The notes under the pieces are model-generated. The model did no database searches. It had not been told where the DNA came from and worked only from the letters and a program-made list of their open reading frames with translations. DNA of 64,000 nt from Echinococcus granulosus (lineage: Eukaryota > Platyhelminthes > Cestoda > Cyclophyllidea > Taeniidae). A program made the position numbers and the translations under genes. The stretch covers positions 308,908-372,907 of the forward strand of contig NW_020170395.1 of NCBI RefSeq assembly GCF_000524195.1. The letters run 5' to 3'. Below are positions 13,401 to 28,400 of this stretch, one piece after another. The first letter of the stretch is position 1. The number at the start of each line of letters is the position of its first letter.

Positions 13401-16400
13401 GAAATGTATTGTGGTCTAAAAGGACATAAACAGATGCCTGAGTAACGAGGACTCCAAGAATGGTACTTTACCGATGGATATGCTACTGCATACCCCCCAA
13501 ATACCGCTTCCATATGTAGACTTTGGTTGACAGGATGGAAGAGAGGTAAACACCCAGGTTGGCCTGCCTTGTGCACCAAGACGGCGATTCGATTGGTGGA
13601 AACGCACTTACAACCCCCGAAACCCTTCCAATTTCGATTTGCTAGAAGCGACAATTTTCGTGGCGAATCCTCGGGCCTTCATCCTGAATGGCCGATAACA
13701 CGTATAGATGTGCTTTAAGTGGCCTACTACGAACTGTAAAATCAAGGTAAATTAAACATTTTAAACACACGAGACGGGAAACCACCGCATATCTCCACTA
13801 GACAGGTTACCGCTGCGTATGCACATGGTACACCCTCTTGCTCTTGCGTACTCTTCGGCGTACAAAGACATCTGCATCGAAGTTTTCGCCCGCTAACTAC
13901 TCTAAGAACTCGACAAGATCCAATCTCACGCAAATGAGTACGGGCTCATGGTACTGTCTATTCCTTAATTTAAGAAATGAATGAGTAGCGAATGAACTTC
14001 AGCTATCATACAAGTTTCGATAAAAACACCATCTTGCTAAACCAATTGACCGAAAGAGGAATAAATGTCGCATGGCTAAGAATCACCCTCAGCCTAGCCA
14101 GCCCTCTGACGCGCTTGGCGCTTAAGTTTTTTGATGGATGTGAATAAGAGACAGACGTTAAAAAACCACAAACATTTATGCTGAATGAGAGAAAATTATA
14201 ACAAAAAAGAAACTTTTAAAATCGGAATGTTACATAAGAGCATTAACAATGCCAGGATGGGAACCGTAGACGAAGATCGACAAGCCAGCTAGCTAAATTA
14301 AAAGAATATGATGTGCCTCTAACCCATGCTCATTCCGACTAACGCTCTGACCACCTCAATGTTTTGGTGTTTTCAAACGGCTTTGTAAGAGAGGATCAAA
14401 TTTCTCCATCCTACATGAACATGTGGACAAAGTAAGGGAAATTCTGAAAAGAAGAAATGGTATTTTAAAGAATGCAAATACTCGACGTGAGATAAGGGCA
14501 AATGGGGGTGTTTGATTATGCATTTAGACTTTTTTTGATGTTCATTAGCATTCCGATGGACAGCAAAGTACTAGAATTTCTGAGTGAGGAAAGGAACGAA
14601 GAGACAGCCCTGACTAAACAGTTTACATAAATTTCCAGTTAAAACGATGCAGGAATTTGTAAAGGAATAAGCAGATGGCAGGAGGGATGAAAGATAAAAA
14701 TGATGCCAAGACAATGGAGGTAAGCTGGTGATTTGTGGGCAACTCAAGGTCCGAACTACAATTAAGCAAACGTTTGTATTCAAAAGCTATGCTTCAAAAA
14801 AAAAACAAATCAGAATGCAAGAACAGCAAAAACATTTTCCAGAGCACATTTTTCCGACGATAACGTCAATATACTTCGTCCATCACACAAAGGGAAGTAA
14901 ATTATGCAGTCGTAGGAAAGGGTGTCACTGCGTCAAATTACACTGAAATGTTGATGGATATTATGAGACAGAAAAATTCATCGGGAGGTACAAAAATAGG
15001 ATAAGGGGTGAAGGAAGACAGTAAAAAGTGCCCAATATTTAACGACTCCGAGGAGTACTTTCTTAAGGGAGTATTAATGAAACAAAAGTAATTTCGAGTT
15101 ATTTAGTTGAAAAGCTACACCCAAGGTGACAAACCTTTTACAAGCTCAAAGTAGTTTAACAAGAGAATAGCAGAAGAAGTTAAGTAAAAATGGGGACCAT
15201 TTCACCTTATAAACCAATAGCACCAACATTCTTGCAAAAACAAAACCAACATTCATTCGGACAACCACAAATTGAACCAATATTGCCACCTTAGTGCCGA
15301 ATCTTAGGACTGATTTACACAAATAGAGCTAAGATGCGTTTTTGATTGGAAAAAGTTGGTGCACCTATTAACACTCCTGAGTTACATCAGTCAATTTCGT
15401 GCGCAACCACCTCACCTCGTGACGTGATGGTCCCAGCATCTTAGCTACTTCTTCAATGTCATTACCGAAAGGAATGTCTGTTTCGAATGAAAAACGTCGT
15501 TCAAACATCACGGACTTATGGTAACCTTGCCTTGCTTAAACATAGTTAAGCTACTCAGAGGTAGTAATTCGTTGCCTCTGAAAATTCAGACCATAAAGCC
15601 GTGTTCCATGATTTCGCAATTTACTTGACAAAAAATCGTTTGCATGTGAAGCTGCAATGTAGGGGCGGGTGTTGACATTGTTACAGTGCCGTTTCCTTCT
15701 TTCGAAATAGATTTTGGCTTCCAATTCTCTCAGAGGCATGTCACAATCCATTGTGCTTACTACGGCTGACCTACGTTTTCAGTGGGTTTCGAGAGAAGGT
15801 GCTTAAGAATGCCCCAAAATATGGTTTATAACAGGTGTTGCACCTTGAATTTGCTTGCTGCAAGGGATGATGGATGTCTCCAAACTACATCCTACCTTTT
15901 ACTCCTGGGTTCGCAAATGTGCACTTAAAATAATGCTTCACCATTCATTGCTCAGGCACCCACGGGCTATACACAGGCAAATTGAAGGCTGTCGTGAATT
16001 GAGACAGGCAGAACCAATACCCACGTTTTCCTCAACTTTTGGCCTTTTTCATCCTAACCATGTGTTGGTATGACCTCAAACTCGAAGAACACAACCTTTT
16101 TGCAGTATTCAAAATACCTCTTAACAATGCTCCTTCATAATGAAAGTAGCATAAGTTCCGCAGGCACTCTTACCTCAGGACGACAAATCCCATGGTAAAC
16201 AATTCTGAAGACCAGTCTAACAGAAATGATAATGTAACGAACTCATCAATGACCCAGTAACCCCTTTCTTCACCGTTTGTAACGAAAGTACTAGTTTGAA
16301 GACCAAATGAATTTATTTGCAATGAGTGACAACGTCATCGAGCATCCGCATGAGAATGAAAAGAAGCATTCTAGGTAGCACATTATAAATGCATTTTTTG

Positions 16401-19400
16401 GAAATGGTTTTACAAGCTCCGGGTCTTCATCCATTCTACGGTCAATGCTATCGTTTCTTAGGTTGCAAAAGCGAAATGCAATCTAGGGAATTTGGCTGCA
16501 TAGCAAGACATGACTTTTTAATGATCCATTTACGTCAATCTCCTCATGTCTAATTTAAGGGCAAATGAACGAGTCAAGAAAAGAGATGAGACTCAAATGA
16601 ATTGCTACTGCACCTCGTATAAATAAGGGGAAAATGGTACTTTAACCATTTCTATAAATTATTACAGTACTACCGCTGTCGTCTCTATTACCCACCAACG
16701 CATTGTCCAAACAGACCAGCTACCACAACTCGACACTAGTGGCGCAATGCGGAGATGAATCACCCACGAGTACATCATTTGTGAATCACGGCGATACATG
16801 TGGATATGTAGGCGTGTTTACTATTGACAGCTAAGTGTCAAAGCTACGCCAGAATCGAAAAGGAAGCAGGGACCGCTTTTCAAATGAAATGACGTCAGTA
16901 TTTCGAGACTCTCTTAAGTATCAACATTGGTTCGGCATAACTTTACGATTTCGCATCGTAAAGCTAAGAAATCGCGAATAGTTGCCATCATCATCACCAT
17001 CATTACCAAAACTCACTCAGACCATAAATAAATCGTGAATTAGCTATGTTACTTTGGAATATGAGATATGGTGCAGGATTCAAGAAGCACAGTTTAAAAC
17101 AGCCTATTTTTTGCTACCATCGGCCACAGTAGAAAGTCCAGTTTCAACAACTTCCATGAGGTCATCCCCACCCCCAAAGGATAATAAGTGCCAAAGCAGC
17201 TGGGAACGAATTGTTTGGGAAACAAAGCTAAAAAGTGAAGGCGGTTAACAAGAATGGGTTTGGGCATACTTTCCCACTGGATGATTTCGTTCATGGCTCA
17301 CCCCTTCGCATCACGACTCCGGTATAAAGGCTAACTGACGTAAAAACAACGCTATTCTAACTACAAAAATGATAACGCTTCCAGTAAAGACATCTAGAGT
17401 AGAAGAAAAGCGAAAGGTGCAAGCCAACAAACCTTTAGTTGTTCAACTATAATGGATCATCAACTGTTTCCTCATTATGATGCCTCTTGTTTGCCAAAAT
17501 TGTCTAGAACAAAAGTGACGCAGCCATCTAACAACTGCGGAGAGAAGGGAAGGGTGGAGGAAGTGTCTCGCACTTTACGGCCTAGCATTGCCAAGGTGCA
17601 GATTCATGGGAAGGAGGAGAGAGGGCAACTCACCATAATACTGGGCAGCATGACACCAGTGGGCACAGGCACACCGTAAACGAGGACAAGTCCAACAAAC
17701 TTGAAGAGCAGTGCGCCAAAGAGCAGCGCCACACCTCGTGCCATCCGTGGGCCCGCGCGAAAACTGCCCACCAGGTTGGTCTCGCTCACAATCGTCGCAT
17801 TGCCGTAGCCGCCCTCCGGTAAGCGAATGTAGTCACTGGCAATACAATTTACGGTTGGCGCCTTGATATTGAGTAAGTGAAATCAGAAAACCTCCATATC
17901 AATTGCACTGCTTAGATTGAATTTGACAGCAGGTCAAGGTTCTTAAGGAGCTGGTTTGGCATGCTAAGGCTGTATTTGATCCAAGTGTTTTGATATGAAG
18001 TAAAAATGCATGTCTAGTTAATGCAACCAAAACCGCAAGAAAAATAAGCATGAAAAGTTCAAAACTTTTCCACGTGTTAACAGATCATTTAGCAGACGAT
18101 CAAAGGGGTCGGCGGGGTTTTAGGCATAGCGCGCTATAATGACCTGTCACGACTTGTAAGGATCTGCAAAAGGCGCATCATTGTCTACACGCATACACGT
18201 AAGGTACAGGTAGGCATGTGCCAGTCTGTTGGTGCCGTGTCTTGTATTCTGCTCCCTACTTACTTTCATCTCACTTGTAACTCACAGCTCACAAAATAGC
18301 AGCTGAATCTGCTGGGCATGTATACCTAAACAGGGCGAATGGAGTCAAAAACTTTCTCCCGTGTAAGTCAAATTGTGACGATTGAATATCCTGGTAGGTG
18401 AAGGCTCTTATGCAGTGCTTTTGATTAGCCTGTGGTACACATTTTTTCAACTCCCTCCTTCGAGTGAAACGGCCTAATGCATCGAAAAGTTTGGTGAACC
18501 CCAAGATCGCCCTTTAAAATCCTTGGAATCTTCTCGCTACCATACAAACTGACGTTAGCCTTGGTCTACCTGACGTATTGATAAATAAAGGCCTCAAGCA
18601 ATCAACGCATCACCCCAACGTAAATATGTTCCCTACACTAGAAGATATCACTTCAATAAATCATTCTATCAAAATAAGTAAATTCCGCTCCATGATAATA
18701 GGAAAACTTGAAATCAGCTAGCAGGAATACGCAAGGGGCATTACAATACAAAATAGCCATGTCAAGTATGAGAATTGTAACAACTGACACTTTGTTAACA
18801 GCAAAAAAAGTTTCGAAATTAGGTTGACTTACGAAATGCGACAATTCATTATGGGAACTACCCACTGAGGCTTACAAGGTGGACTGAAACTAATAGAACT
18901 GGTGACAAATTATTACTAACTCTTGTTACGTAAACATCAAGAGCCTCTTTCAGTCTTCCTCGAGTCGGGCTCCACTCAATCTCAACAACAAACACATCAG
19001 ACTACAGTTGGATTTTGAAGGCCTTTCGTTGTGATGGAAAAATAGGAAGAACTGAGAATGAGGTAAAGCTCAAAAAGGAAGCTTAGAAGAATTTTACTTC
19101 TCTGCAGCTGTTTTGAAATTAGGCAGATAGCACAAGCGCCAACAGCAACGCAAAGCATGAAGTACTGAGAACAAAGTAAGGTCTACCTTGTATCTTCAGC
19201 GGATAACACAGAAATGTAAATTCTGTACCATGCACGAACCTCCAGTTCGCAGTCCCTTCTGTTTCGCAGATATTAACGTCATCAGGAGATGGAACGAAAT
19301 GGGTTAATGGAAGTGAAGGAAGAAAACACGCACCAAAGATCCTCCTGGTCACCAGCCGTGCAGCTACTGACAAGTTTACGGATGAAGAGCTTCTCTTCAA

Positions 19401-22400
19401 CTCGCAGGTCAGGGTGGAGATAGGCAATGAGGGAGAAGACAGCAGTAAGGATAAGGAGGTAGGTGATGGGTCGTTCAGCGCAGTGCTTCCGACGGAACTT
19501 CTGCACCGCTTTGTTGCAACGCACCATGAGTGCGCCGAATATGCCCTATGGTGAAAGGAAGAAAAGGCACCTTGCTTCCTTGCTTAATACCTTTTTTTTC
19601 TAAAATCCCTATCGAAAGTCACGATGCGTTTAAGTCTGCGTTGCTTCTTCCATTTACTACGACTTAGCTTCCCATAAAAAATGTGGGAAACGCTACACCA
19701 AATCAATCTGTTCTCTTTTTCAAGATTTGTGTCAAAGATTACAATAGCTTCGCGTCAGTTTTCCTTTTTTTCTCCCACGACACTAACGCTTCGAACGCTC
19801 ACATCGTTGTGGTTGTATTCACAAGGATACAAATAACCCAGGTTAGCTTATTCATCAAATATGGGGAAAGATGAGTGGCAAGCAACTCTTTCAATTTATT
19901 GCTTGTATTTCATCTTTGTTGACGGTTGCGCTCCGACAGTGAATTCCCAAAATATCCATGGTCTTACCTAGAAAAAACACTAAGAGATCTACTTATTTAC
20001 CTATCACCCTAATAATCTACATTACATATGCCGGCCATATTTCCCCTTTCGATGGCGATTCCAAAACGTAAAGTTCAGACGACATCACTATGACCTCACA
20101 ATAATGGAAAAGAAAGCATTGATCAAAAAGTGGAATCTCAAGCTTTTCTGTGTGCCTTTAAAAATGCCACTCTCGGACTTCTATACCTTACAGCCCCTTC
20201 GGAAATCACTCGGAAGTATAAAGCAATAAAAACAAGCCATACCCCGCAAACACCGAGAGCAGCGAAAGGCACCAGTTCCACGAAGTGCCAGGTGGTATCG
20301 TGATCCACCGAGAGGAGGATGAAGTGTTCCTCCCCAAAAGGGTTCAGCGCCCGAGCCACGTAGGCCGCCGCTAAGGCACAGAAGAAAGAGCGAAAGAGGG
20401 TCTTGGCAGGAAAGTAGTAGCTGGCCACCTCGAGGGAGAAAAGCACCCCGCCAATCGGTGCTCCAAAACACGCACCGATGCCGCCAGCCACTGCCGCTGA
20501 AATAAGCTAAAAGGGGAAGAGTCAAAATCAAAACGACTGTCTGATACCTATTTTCAACAAAAGGCAACTCTTTGGTCTCTACGCGTTTTAGTCGTTAACT
20601 TGGTGGCACGACCTTCTGGACATATCATCTCTGTTAGCAGTCCACTGACCCTTCTGTAGGCATTTATTATTATTTTCTACTAAGATTCACACATCTTGTA
20701 GTGTTTTCTGGGAGAAATTAGAGGCAACTGTAATTGTACTCATCAGCTAATTTTGAATCAGAAATCGGTCGACTACTGCAGTGCCGCCTTATCGTGACTC
20801 CACACTGCCTTCTGCTCCAGTATTGAGTGGGCCCCCGATGTCGGCACAGCATCACATCTGTCCTCACCAATCATTCGTTAAAAGAGAAACAAAACACCAA
20901 GGCTAGAAAGAGTTCATTTAGTAGCACTTTAAATTGGTTTTTGAATGGTGCCTTTGCAATACCAGATGACCAATACCAAGTGGATAATTTGTTTATAGGA
21001 TGGGCCTAATGAGGGAGTCAAAGTGACACGATAACGATCAATTAACTGGACGAAAGAAACACATACACTTTCCAAAGTGACAAGCCTTCGTTGACGAGGT
21101 AGAGCAACCTCTTCTGGCAAAAAAAATATTTTACCCTAAGACAACTTATTGACATGCAACAGGTTATTTATTTCAGTTTTACTTCTAAGTACATTGTTAC
21201 ATCGACTCACATCTTGCGACGTCATCAGGGAGGATTTGATGCGATGGAGGTAATGTGTATACCTTATTAGCTTACCTCACGAGTCTTGGAGGGATTGAGA
21301 CCATACTTGGGGAAAAAGTGAGCGAGGATTTTGGCACAACAGGCGCCCACGTGTACCATGGGTCCGTCGTTACCGATGCAGAGGCCAGTGGAGACAGAGA
21401 GAATAAGGCCAGCCACCTTGACGATGAGAGTCCAGGAGCCAAGGAAATTGCGGATCACAAAACCACCCAAAATAGTCTTCACTTCGGCGATTCCACTGCC
21501 TGCAAGTGGGTCGGGGTTTTGAGTTTTAGTGTGCGCGTGTAAATGTCCAATTTTTGCTTCCACAAAGCAGTGCTCTGTACACTCTGCGCCCTTCCTTTCC
21601 AAACCAAACTTCATGGGAAACTAAACTCATTTCGGCCTCAAACATAGAGTCTAAAGTTAGTTGGAATTCATCTCCCTTAATGAGGCGATGGAATGAGACA
21701 TCAAAGTAAATCGTCACAAAACTATAAGTTAATAGTAACCGAGGCTGATTTAGTAAAACGTGAGGTTTGATGTTACATACGCTGTATTTTATTTTTGTTG
21801 TTGAGTTTTCATCAATGTAGCGCAACGAGACATAAGAGAAAGCTTGCCTTGGGGGCAAAGGTCCTGTTTAACAGTAGGATGCCAACTCATATTTTAAGCC
21901 TATGTAATGCTTGACCATCACACAAACTAAAACTGCAACGGGAAATTGTAAAATATGGTTCAACGAATAACACTAGGAGAGACGGTAATTAATGTGCATT
22001 TCATTAAATTTAAATATTCCTGATCCTAATTAGCGTCTTGTTTGGCCTTCAAATCATAATATACACCCGCCATCGGAAAGAGTCTAACAATCGGTCCGAA
22101 CTCGTTTACTAACGCCGCAAAAAGGTGTCGAAAATAAACCCTCCCAAACATTGTACATACGAGGTAGCACGTGATAAAATCAGTCAAAACTACTGAGAAA
22201 TCCACGTGCCAAGAAGCTCCTGTTTTAAATGTACGCAATTCATTAAGATAATGCGCAATCTTGTAATACTAAATCTGTTCATTGTGTTGGGCTATCATCA
22301 CTGGATATGATGTGAAGGGAACCCGGTGGACACCCACACACGTTTCCCTTAAAAAGGACAAAGCCAGGAAAAGGAATAGCAATTGACCTGCCAGATAAGA

Positions 22401-25400
22401 TGACCGGCCCAGCCGTTAAACATGGGTTGTCAGTCCGGAGTTAAGGTGAAGATAAAACTTACGTGAGCCAAAGTGGAATGTCGTTCTTGCGTAATGTAGA
22501 GCATCATGAGCAAAAGCCACAACGCGGTATAAGGTTGTTTTTTTTCTTGAGGAATCTTTTAAGTAAATTTAAAATACTACGCTTCTATTGTGGTATGATG
22601 AAGGCGGACTCCAAGGGAAGAGGGGAAGCGGAACCACGAATGATCTGTGTGAACGCGAGAGNNNNNNNNNNNNNNNNNNNNNNNNNNNNNNNNNNNNNNN
22701 NNNNNNNNNNNNNNNNNNNNNNNNNNNNNNNNNNNNNNNNNNNNNNNNNNNNNNNNNNNNNTACCGCAAAGCCAACAATGGTATTTGCCCAGAAGTTCTG
22801 TAAAGCATTCAACTTAGGATATTGAACGATCATTACATTGCTTAAAGAGGAAGACTCATGCTCTAAAACGAATTACCAACGAACGAGTTCTGACCCTGGC
22901 GTCTGTGAAACCATTCCAAACGCCCTTGTATCATGGGAGTAAGGTTTTCAACACGGATGTTTTTGGAATACGAAGTAATAGGAGATGATATTGTTGAGTG
23001 TAGGCTTAGTGATACTCTGGATATTTGCATGAAAGAAACGAAAGAAGCATCTTCTCGTTCATTTTCAATTCAAAGTAAAAATTTACGAAATCTTCAGGGG
23101 ACAGCACCGTCTTTGTGAATTTAAAGACATGGACGTCAAAATACGACTACGCAGGCTACGTGCAACCGAATTTCCACATCCCAGTGATCGCATTGGGTCA
23201 GTATAACATCTAGCCGTAGGTCAAACAAGGCGGTTAAATAAGACTTAAGAAGAAACATCTGACCATAACGATAGCAAACTCAACATAATTTAAATAAACA
23301 GGCGGATTGGAAGAAGAGCTCAGAAGGCGAAACTGGCGAATGAACATCAAATTAACATAATAATTCATGATAAGTCCTATGACCAATGACATCTCTGTAG
23401 GTTCAACAAAGTGCATTTGAAATACGACTCTGCAAGGCACAAAAGACAGGGATACTTCTTCAGTAAAAAAAACACCAAGTTAATGCAGCATAGATTGGTA
23501 GGTTACGACGAAACTTTTGACGAACCGAAGCAACTTCCACCGTCTATTAAACCATTTCGACCACTCTTACACTTCAGCAGTGAAGCCTACGACGTTGGTG
23601 CGTAAAAGGAGACATTTGTTGATTGCTTTTTATCGCCTTGAAAGGAACGAAATTGCTGAATTTTCGCAAGCTTGAATTTTCATTATGAACTGGTTCTTGA
23701 ATGTTGATAATGTGAGTACGTAAGCATTATGCCGTGAATGCACATCGCTACTGGTGGGATTGCTGGAGTTACAAAGTGGTCGCCAATCTCATATATTCAT
23801 GCCACTTTGACTGGTCTTGACCTTATCGTGATTACCAGCATATATGGAATTTGTCTCCACTTAAGGGGGAGAACTCAACGAGTACAAATTGGGAAGCATT
23901 CTAGGATGTCTTCAGAGGTAACTTCTGAAAAAACCGCCAAAACGTTCAAATGGAAATGCTGTGCAAGAGTTGTGGATATTTTCAGCACGATTATTTCCTT
24001 TACACCAACGCCGTGAGGTGCATATAAACTTTTAGCCTGAAGCTTCTAGACCGAATGATCAATCCAATTGTCGAACCACTGTGGAATTAATATATTTCCT
24101 CATGCGCCATATTTTTTGAACAAACTATGAGTATCGTTGACGCCTATGTTCAGTACAATGGCCAAGTTCTTCCACTTATGAATGAACGCGAAACTTAAAC
24201 CCTGATCGAATCGATGAGGGCGCAAAATTACCGGTCGGTCAAAGCCGTGACAATGAGGAATCAATCAACTCAAAAGTATGTCTTAACCACGGAGAACAAG
24301 GGATCAAGAGCTGAAAACTTACAGAAAGCCCTAAAGCCACCGTTGAATCTTTACTCACGTTGATTAGTAATAAAAGCCCTAAGTTCAGTCAAATACGAGG
24401 TAGGTGGATGCCTTAGAAGTTGATAAGACACTGCTTAAGGCAAGTTGGATTTCTTTGAAAAAAGTATGGGAAATTCTCGAAAATACCCCACATTAATGAG
24501 CCATCTTCTGTAATGCGAATATTCAGGAATGCGTTTTCCATAACTAGCTGCTACTAAGTCATTACCAACACCTCTTAACCACAGTAGCCAGGCTTTTGAT
24601 ATCATTACAATAAGTACTTTTAGCAGAGGTGAGTTAACTCACCAGCAGCGGAAGGAGCGAGAAAGTAGACGAGAGCAGCGCAGAGACCCGCCATACTCAC
24701 GGCAAGGAGGATGTAGATCATCCAGCCTAGGATGAAGGCTCCCACGTGCTCCAGGTCACCGTCGTGACCCGTCAGCAGGCGCTCCCATGAGTACCACTGC
24801 AAGATCAACAGAAAGATTGCTACTCTAAATATATTCGCATCATTGCACGGATTTTTTCTTCAATCAACACCGCGAATCGGCCACCACGCTGACAATGCGA
24901 GGCCATACTCACGGCACCCATGCTGCCAGTTTTCTAGCTTTTCTAGAATACTTTCAGGGAGAAATTTAGGCGGATTCCAAAAGAACTTTTTCATCAAAAC
25001 CGATCATGTGAGTCCCCAATCTATAAACCCTTCTCTATGACCATTTTACTAGTTCTTACGTTGTTTGCTGTTATGTGAATCGCGTCCCAAGCCCAGGAAT
25101 CCCTTATTAATTCAAAAAGACATAGAAATTAAGATCGATCGTAGATGGTAACGGAGGCATAGAAAGTGTTATATTATGTCTACTCAGACGGCTAAATTCC
25201 GTTGCCTACGGGGAAGAGCTAAAGGAATGTGCATACACAATGTGCTTGTCGTAGCGTACTGGACGAAACACGTTCTTCAACGAGCGACAAAGGAGGTCAA
25301 ATAAATATTCGTCCATGTGCTAATCCTCGCACAGCTTGCACACAGGCAACGCACTAAAAGCGGATTTCAACTAAAACAGGACGTCAGACACTGAATTAAC

Positions 25401-28400
25401 CATCAATAATCAGTTGTTGATGCCTGTTTATCAGTAAATCAGGGCAATTTCGGCAGTTTCACGCACGGGCATTCGGAATGTAAAGAAAACGTGACTCTAA
25501 ATTCTACTGCCAAGTGGACTTGTGCCATTAATGGCGACCCACAGTACTGAGCCTTGCTGCCTTCAATACAATCCGCTATGGGATTATTGCAACTTGTATG
25601 GACTTGTAAAACGCATGCAATCGTTTACACGGATATATCTTAGAGCACATGCTATAGACACGGTACCCTTCATTGTGGTCTATACTGCTTCTATTGTATT
25701 TTTAACTCTCAGTTCAAAAAAACTGTTCGTTGAACACGATAGACGTAATTTCAGCTTTTTTTGTTGCTTCACAAACCCAATTTAACTCAGTTCTAAATTT
25801 AAGCTGCTCAGATTCTCGTACAACCTTTTGCATAGCACTTTGAGAAGGTGTGATATCCGGTAACAGGAGGTACTACTCAGAAATGCTCCACGAAAAAATG
25901 ACTTGGGTGATAAATAACCACTTCTGGAAGAGTGGTGAATGAGGATTAAGCCATTCGGTCAAACTCACATCACCTGAGAAGGACTTATGGTGGAAGCTAA
26001 GCAACATTATTCGACGACGAGCACCACGGGCTATCTGCTTCTTCTACACCTCAACATTCATTAAGCAAATGAACATGCCACTGGTTACCTTAAACGACGC
26101 GATATCTATCCTACACTTCTGGATTACCCGCCACCTCATTTCCACAAAACGATGATTAGTGTTTGAGAATGTGGTGCACTAAGCATTGTCCACTCATTAA
26201 AGGCCAAAGAATGGTTATGGCTGAGACCGGGTTACTCGATACTACACAACTCAAGAGTGCGCAAATAAAGACCTCTTCTTGGGAAACAATCAATCAGATG
26301 GAAGAAGATTCTACTTATGTAAGACAGCGCAAAACCCCTTATCCCATACCAAAAGAAAACTATCCGTGAGAGAATGTCTCACATTTGCCTTCCTATGACC
26401 CTTATATTTGAGTATATTTGATCATTACCGCCATTTCTTAGCATTGAGCAGCCACATGATTACATGTGGGCTAGAAGGTTAGGGAATGAAAAAGGGATCG
26501 AAGCAGGGGTGAATAAGGTCGGGTTCATTTTTTTGCGTAGAGAGAAAGCGTTTTAAATAGTTGAATAGGGGAATTTAGGACTCGTTAGGAAAGACTGGGA
26601 GATTGCAACGTTAATTATTTAAACGCATAAGGCGTTTAGTAAAATTTCTGCAGCTAATCCTTACTGTGAAAATCGCACTGAGCTCAATGGTTGCGTTGTG
26701 TTTAATTGCTCTACTAAGCTTTCCTCCTCATCGTTACCGCAGCGCATGCGACAGCTTTTGGGGTTAGGCCTATTCCTCCTTTATGCATGAAAGCCAAATT
26801 CCTTATTCTAGGTCGAAATAAGCAAAGGCAATAATTCTTGAGTGCTTATTGGAAAGCAGTAAACACGAAATAAATCACTCGAATCTCAATCGCAGGACGG
26901 CTAACCTTGTAAAAAACTTCGATATAAATTGACGGCAAGACAGTCCTGAGCGAGAGAGGAATGGAAACTCCAAAACAAAATTGAGGATAGAAGCATTACG
27001 GCGAAACTTCTGTACAGAATAACAGATGAGAGATGGGGTAAGACCAGATAATGCAACAATAAACACTCAGTGAGAGATTAACAATTAGAGTAAAAAGGTT
27101 GGAATCAAGAGCTTCATCTGGGTAGTAGCTGCTCAGTGTCCATCACTTCCAGATGTTACCTCATGCTATGAATAAAAAAGCAGCAAGACTCAAACACCAG
27201 GGAATTACAGCGAGCATGACCACTTCCATGGGAACTGATTCCTCAGTCAAGAGGACAAATGGTGGGCCAGTTGAGCGAAATGGTGTTTACCATTAACTCC
27301 ACAAAATCAAACAAATGGAACTTCGAAGGAGCTAAAAGAGATGCGATTTAACTCATTTTCAAAAGACAGCATTTTTGACGCAATGCTGTATTAAATTAGC
27401 AACTAATGGATATATTTACGAGCAGAGTGAGCTGTCCAAAAAAGCTACTGCGACACACACGCAAACTCTAAAAAGACAAAAGAGTAAGGATGGATCCCAC
27501 AATAGAGCACTGCCCGTGTCATTTGCATCAGGGACATAAATACCCCATAACAAAAAAGTCTAGCGTACAACGCTAACCGCGACAACTATGTGGAATGTCA
27601 AGCTAGCCAGATCGGGAAGGAAAGAGTACTCACAGTTATAGCAGAATGTTGTTGTTTTTCCGTCTCCCACTATTTGCCCTCCACTGAAAACATAATGCTC
27701 TGGCCCCCACAGCTCCTATACGCAATTAATAAAGCGAACACTGCATAGGCACACCATAAAGCGTAGTTAACTCAGTCGTTACAATGACAGCAGTGCGAAA
27801 GGGGTTCGCTCGACACTATACTCCTTGTGAAGGATTTGGCCCCTTTTGCTAATACTTTCAAAATACCTAGCGTCAAAAGGGACCAACTAGTTGGTGCACA
27901 AGAAACGTCATAGAAGACAGGCACCTCCAGAGAGTGGCTTTCTTTGCAGGAATTCAAAATAAAGTCCGAAAAGTGGAGTTGACGTCTAATTTCATGTTAA
28001 ATCACCACGAGGACTGTAAGGCGGAGGAACCTAGAGTGAACAAGTCGACGCTTTTTCATGACAAACCGTGCACAGTATACATCCGAAGGCGGCACGAGTT
28101 AGAAAAATTTGACAACCAAGTAATTACCCACGTTGTAACAGCTATAACATAACCCGGATAGAGGGGTATGCAGTAAATATTTGGCAGGGATAAAAGCTAA
28201 ACAAAATAGCGGGAAACGAATTCGACCTTGAGATAAGCGATTTGTCAAATGACATCTTGCCGCTAAAAAACATTAAATTTAACCAATACTTTTTCAATTA
28301 AACGCTTCAACAGAGCCCCTCATAAATAATAGTAATAATATAGATGAAGCCTACCAAGATTTTCCGGACATTTCACTATAGCTAGCACACTGGGTTGGAA

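Noticed and set aside
16985..17010. Short CATCATCAC repeat
   Set aside because: Too short to be more than ordinary simple sequence in an intron.
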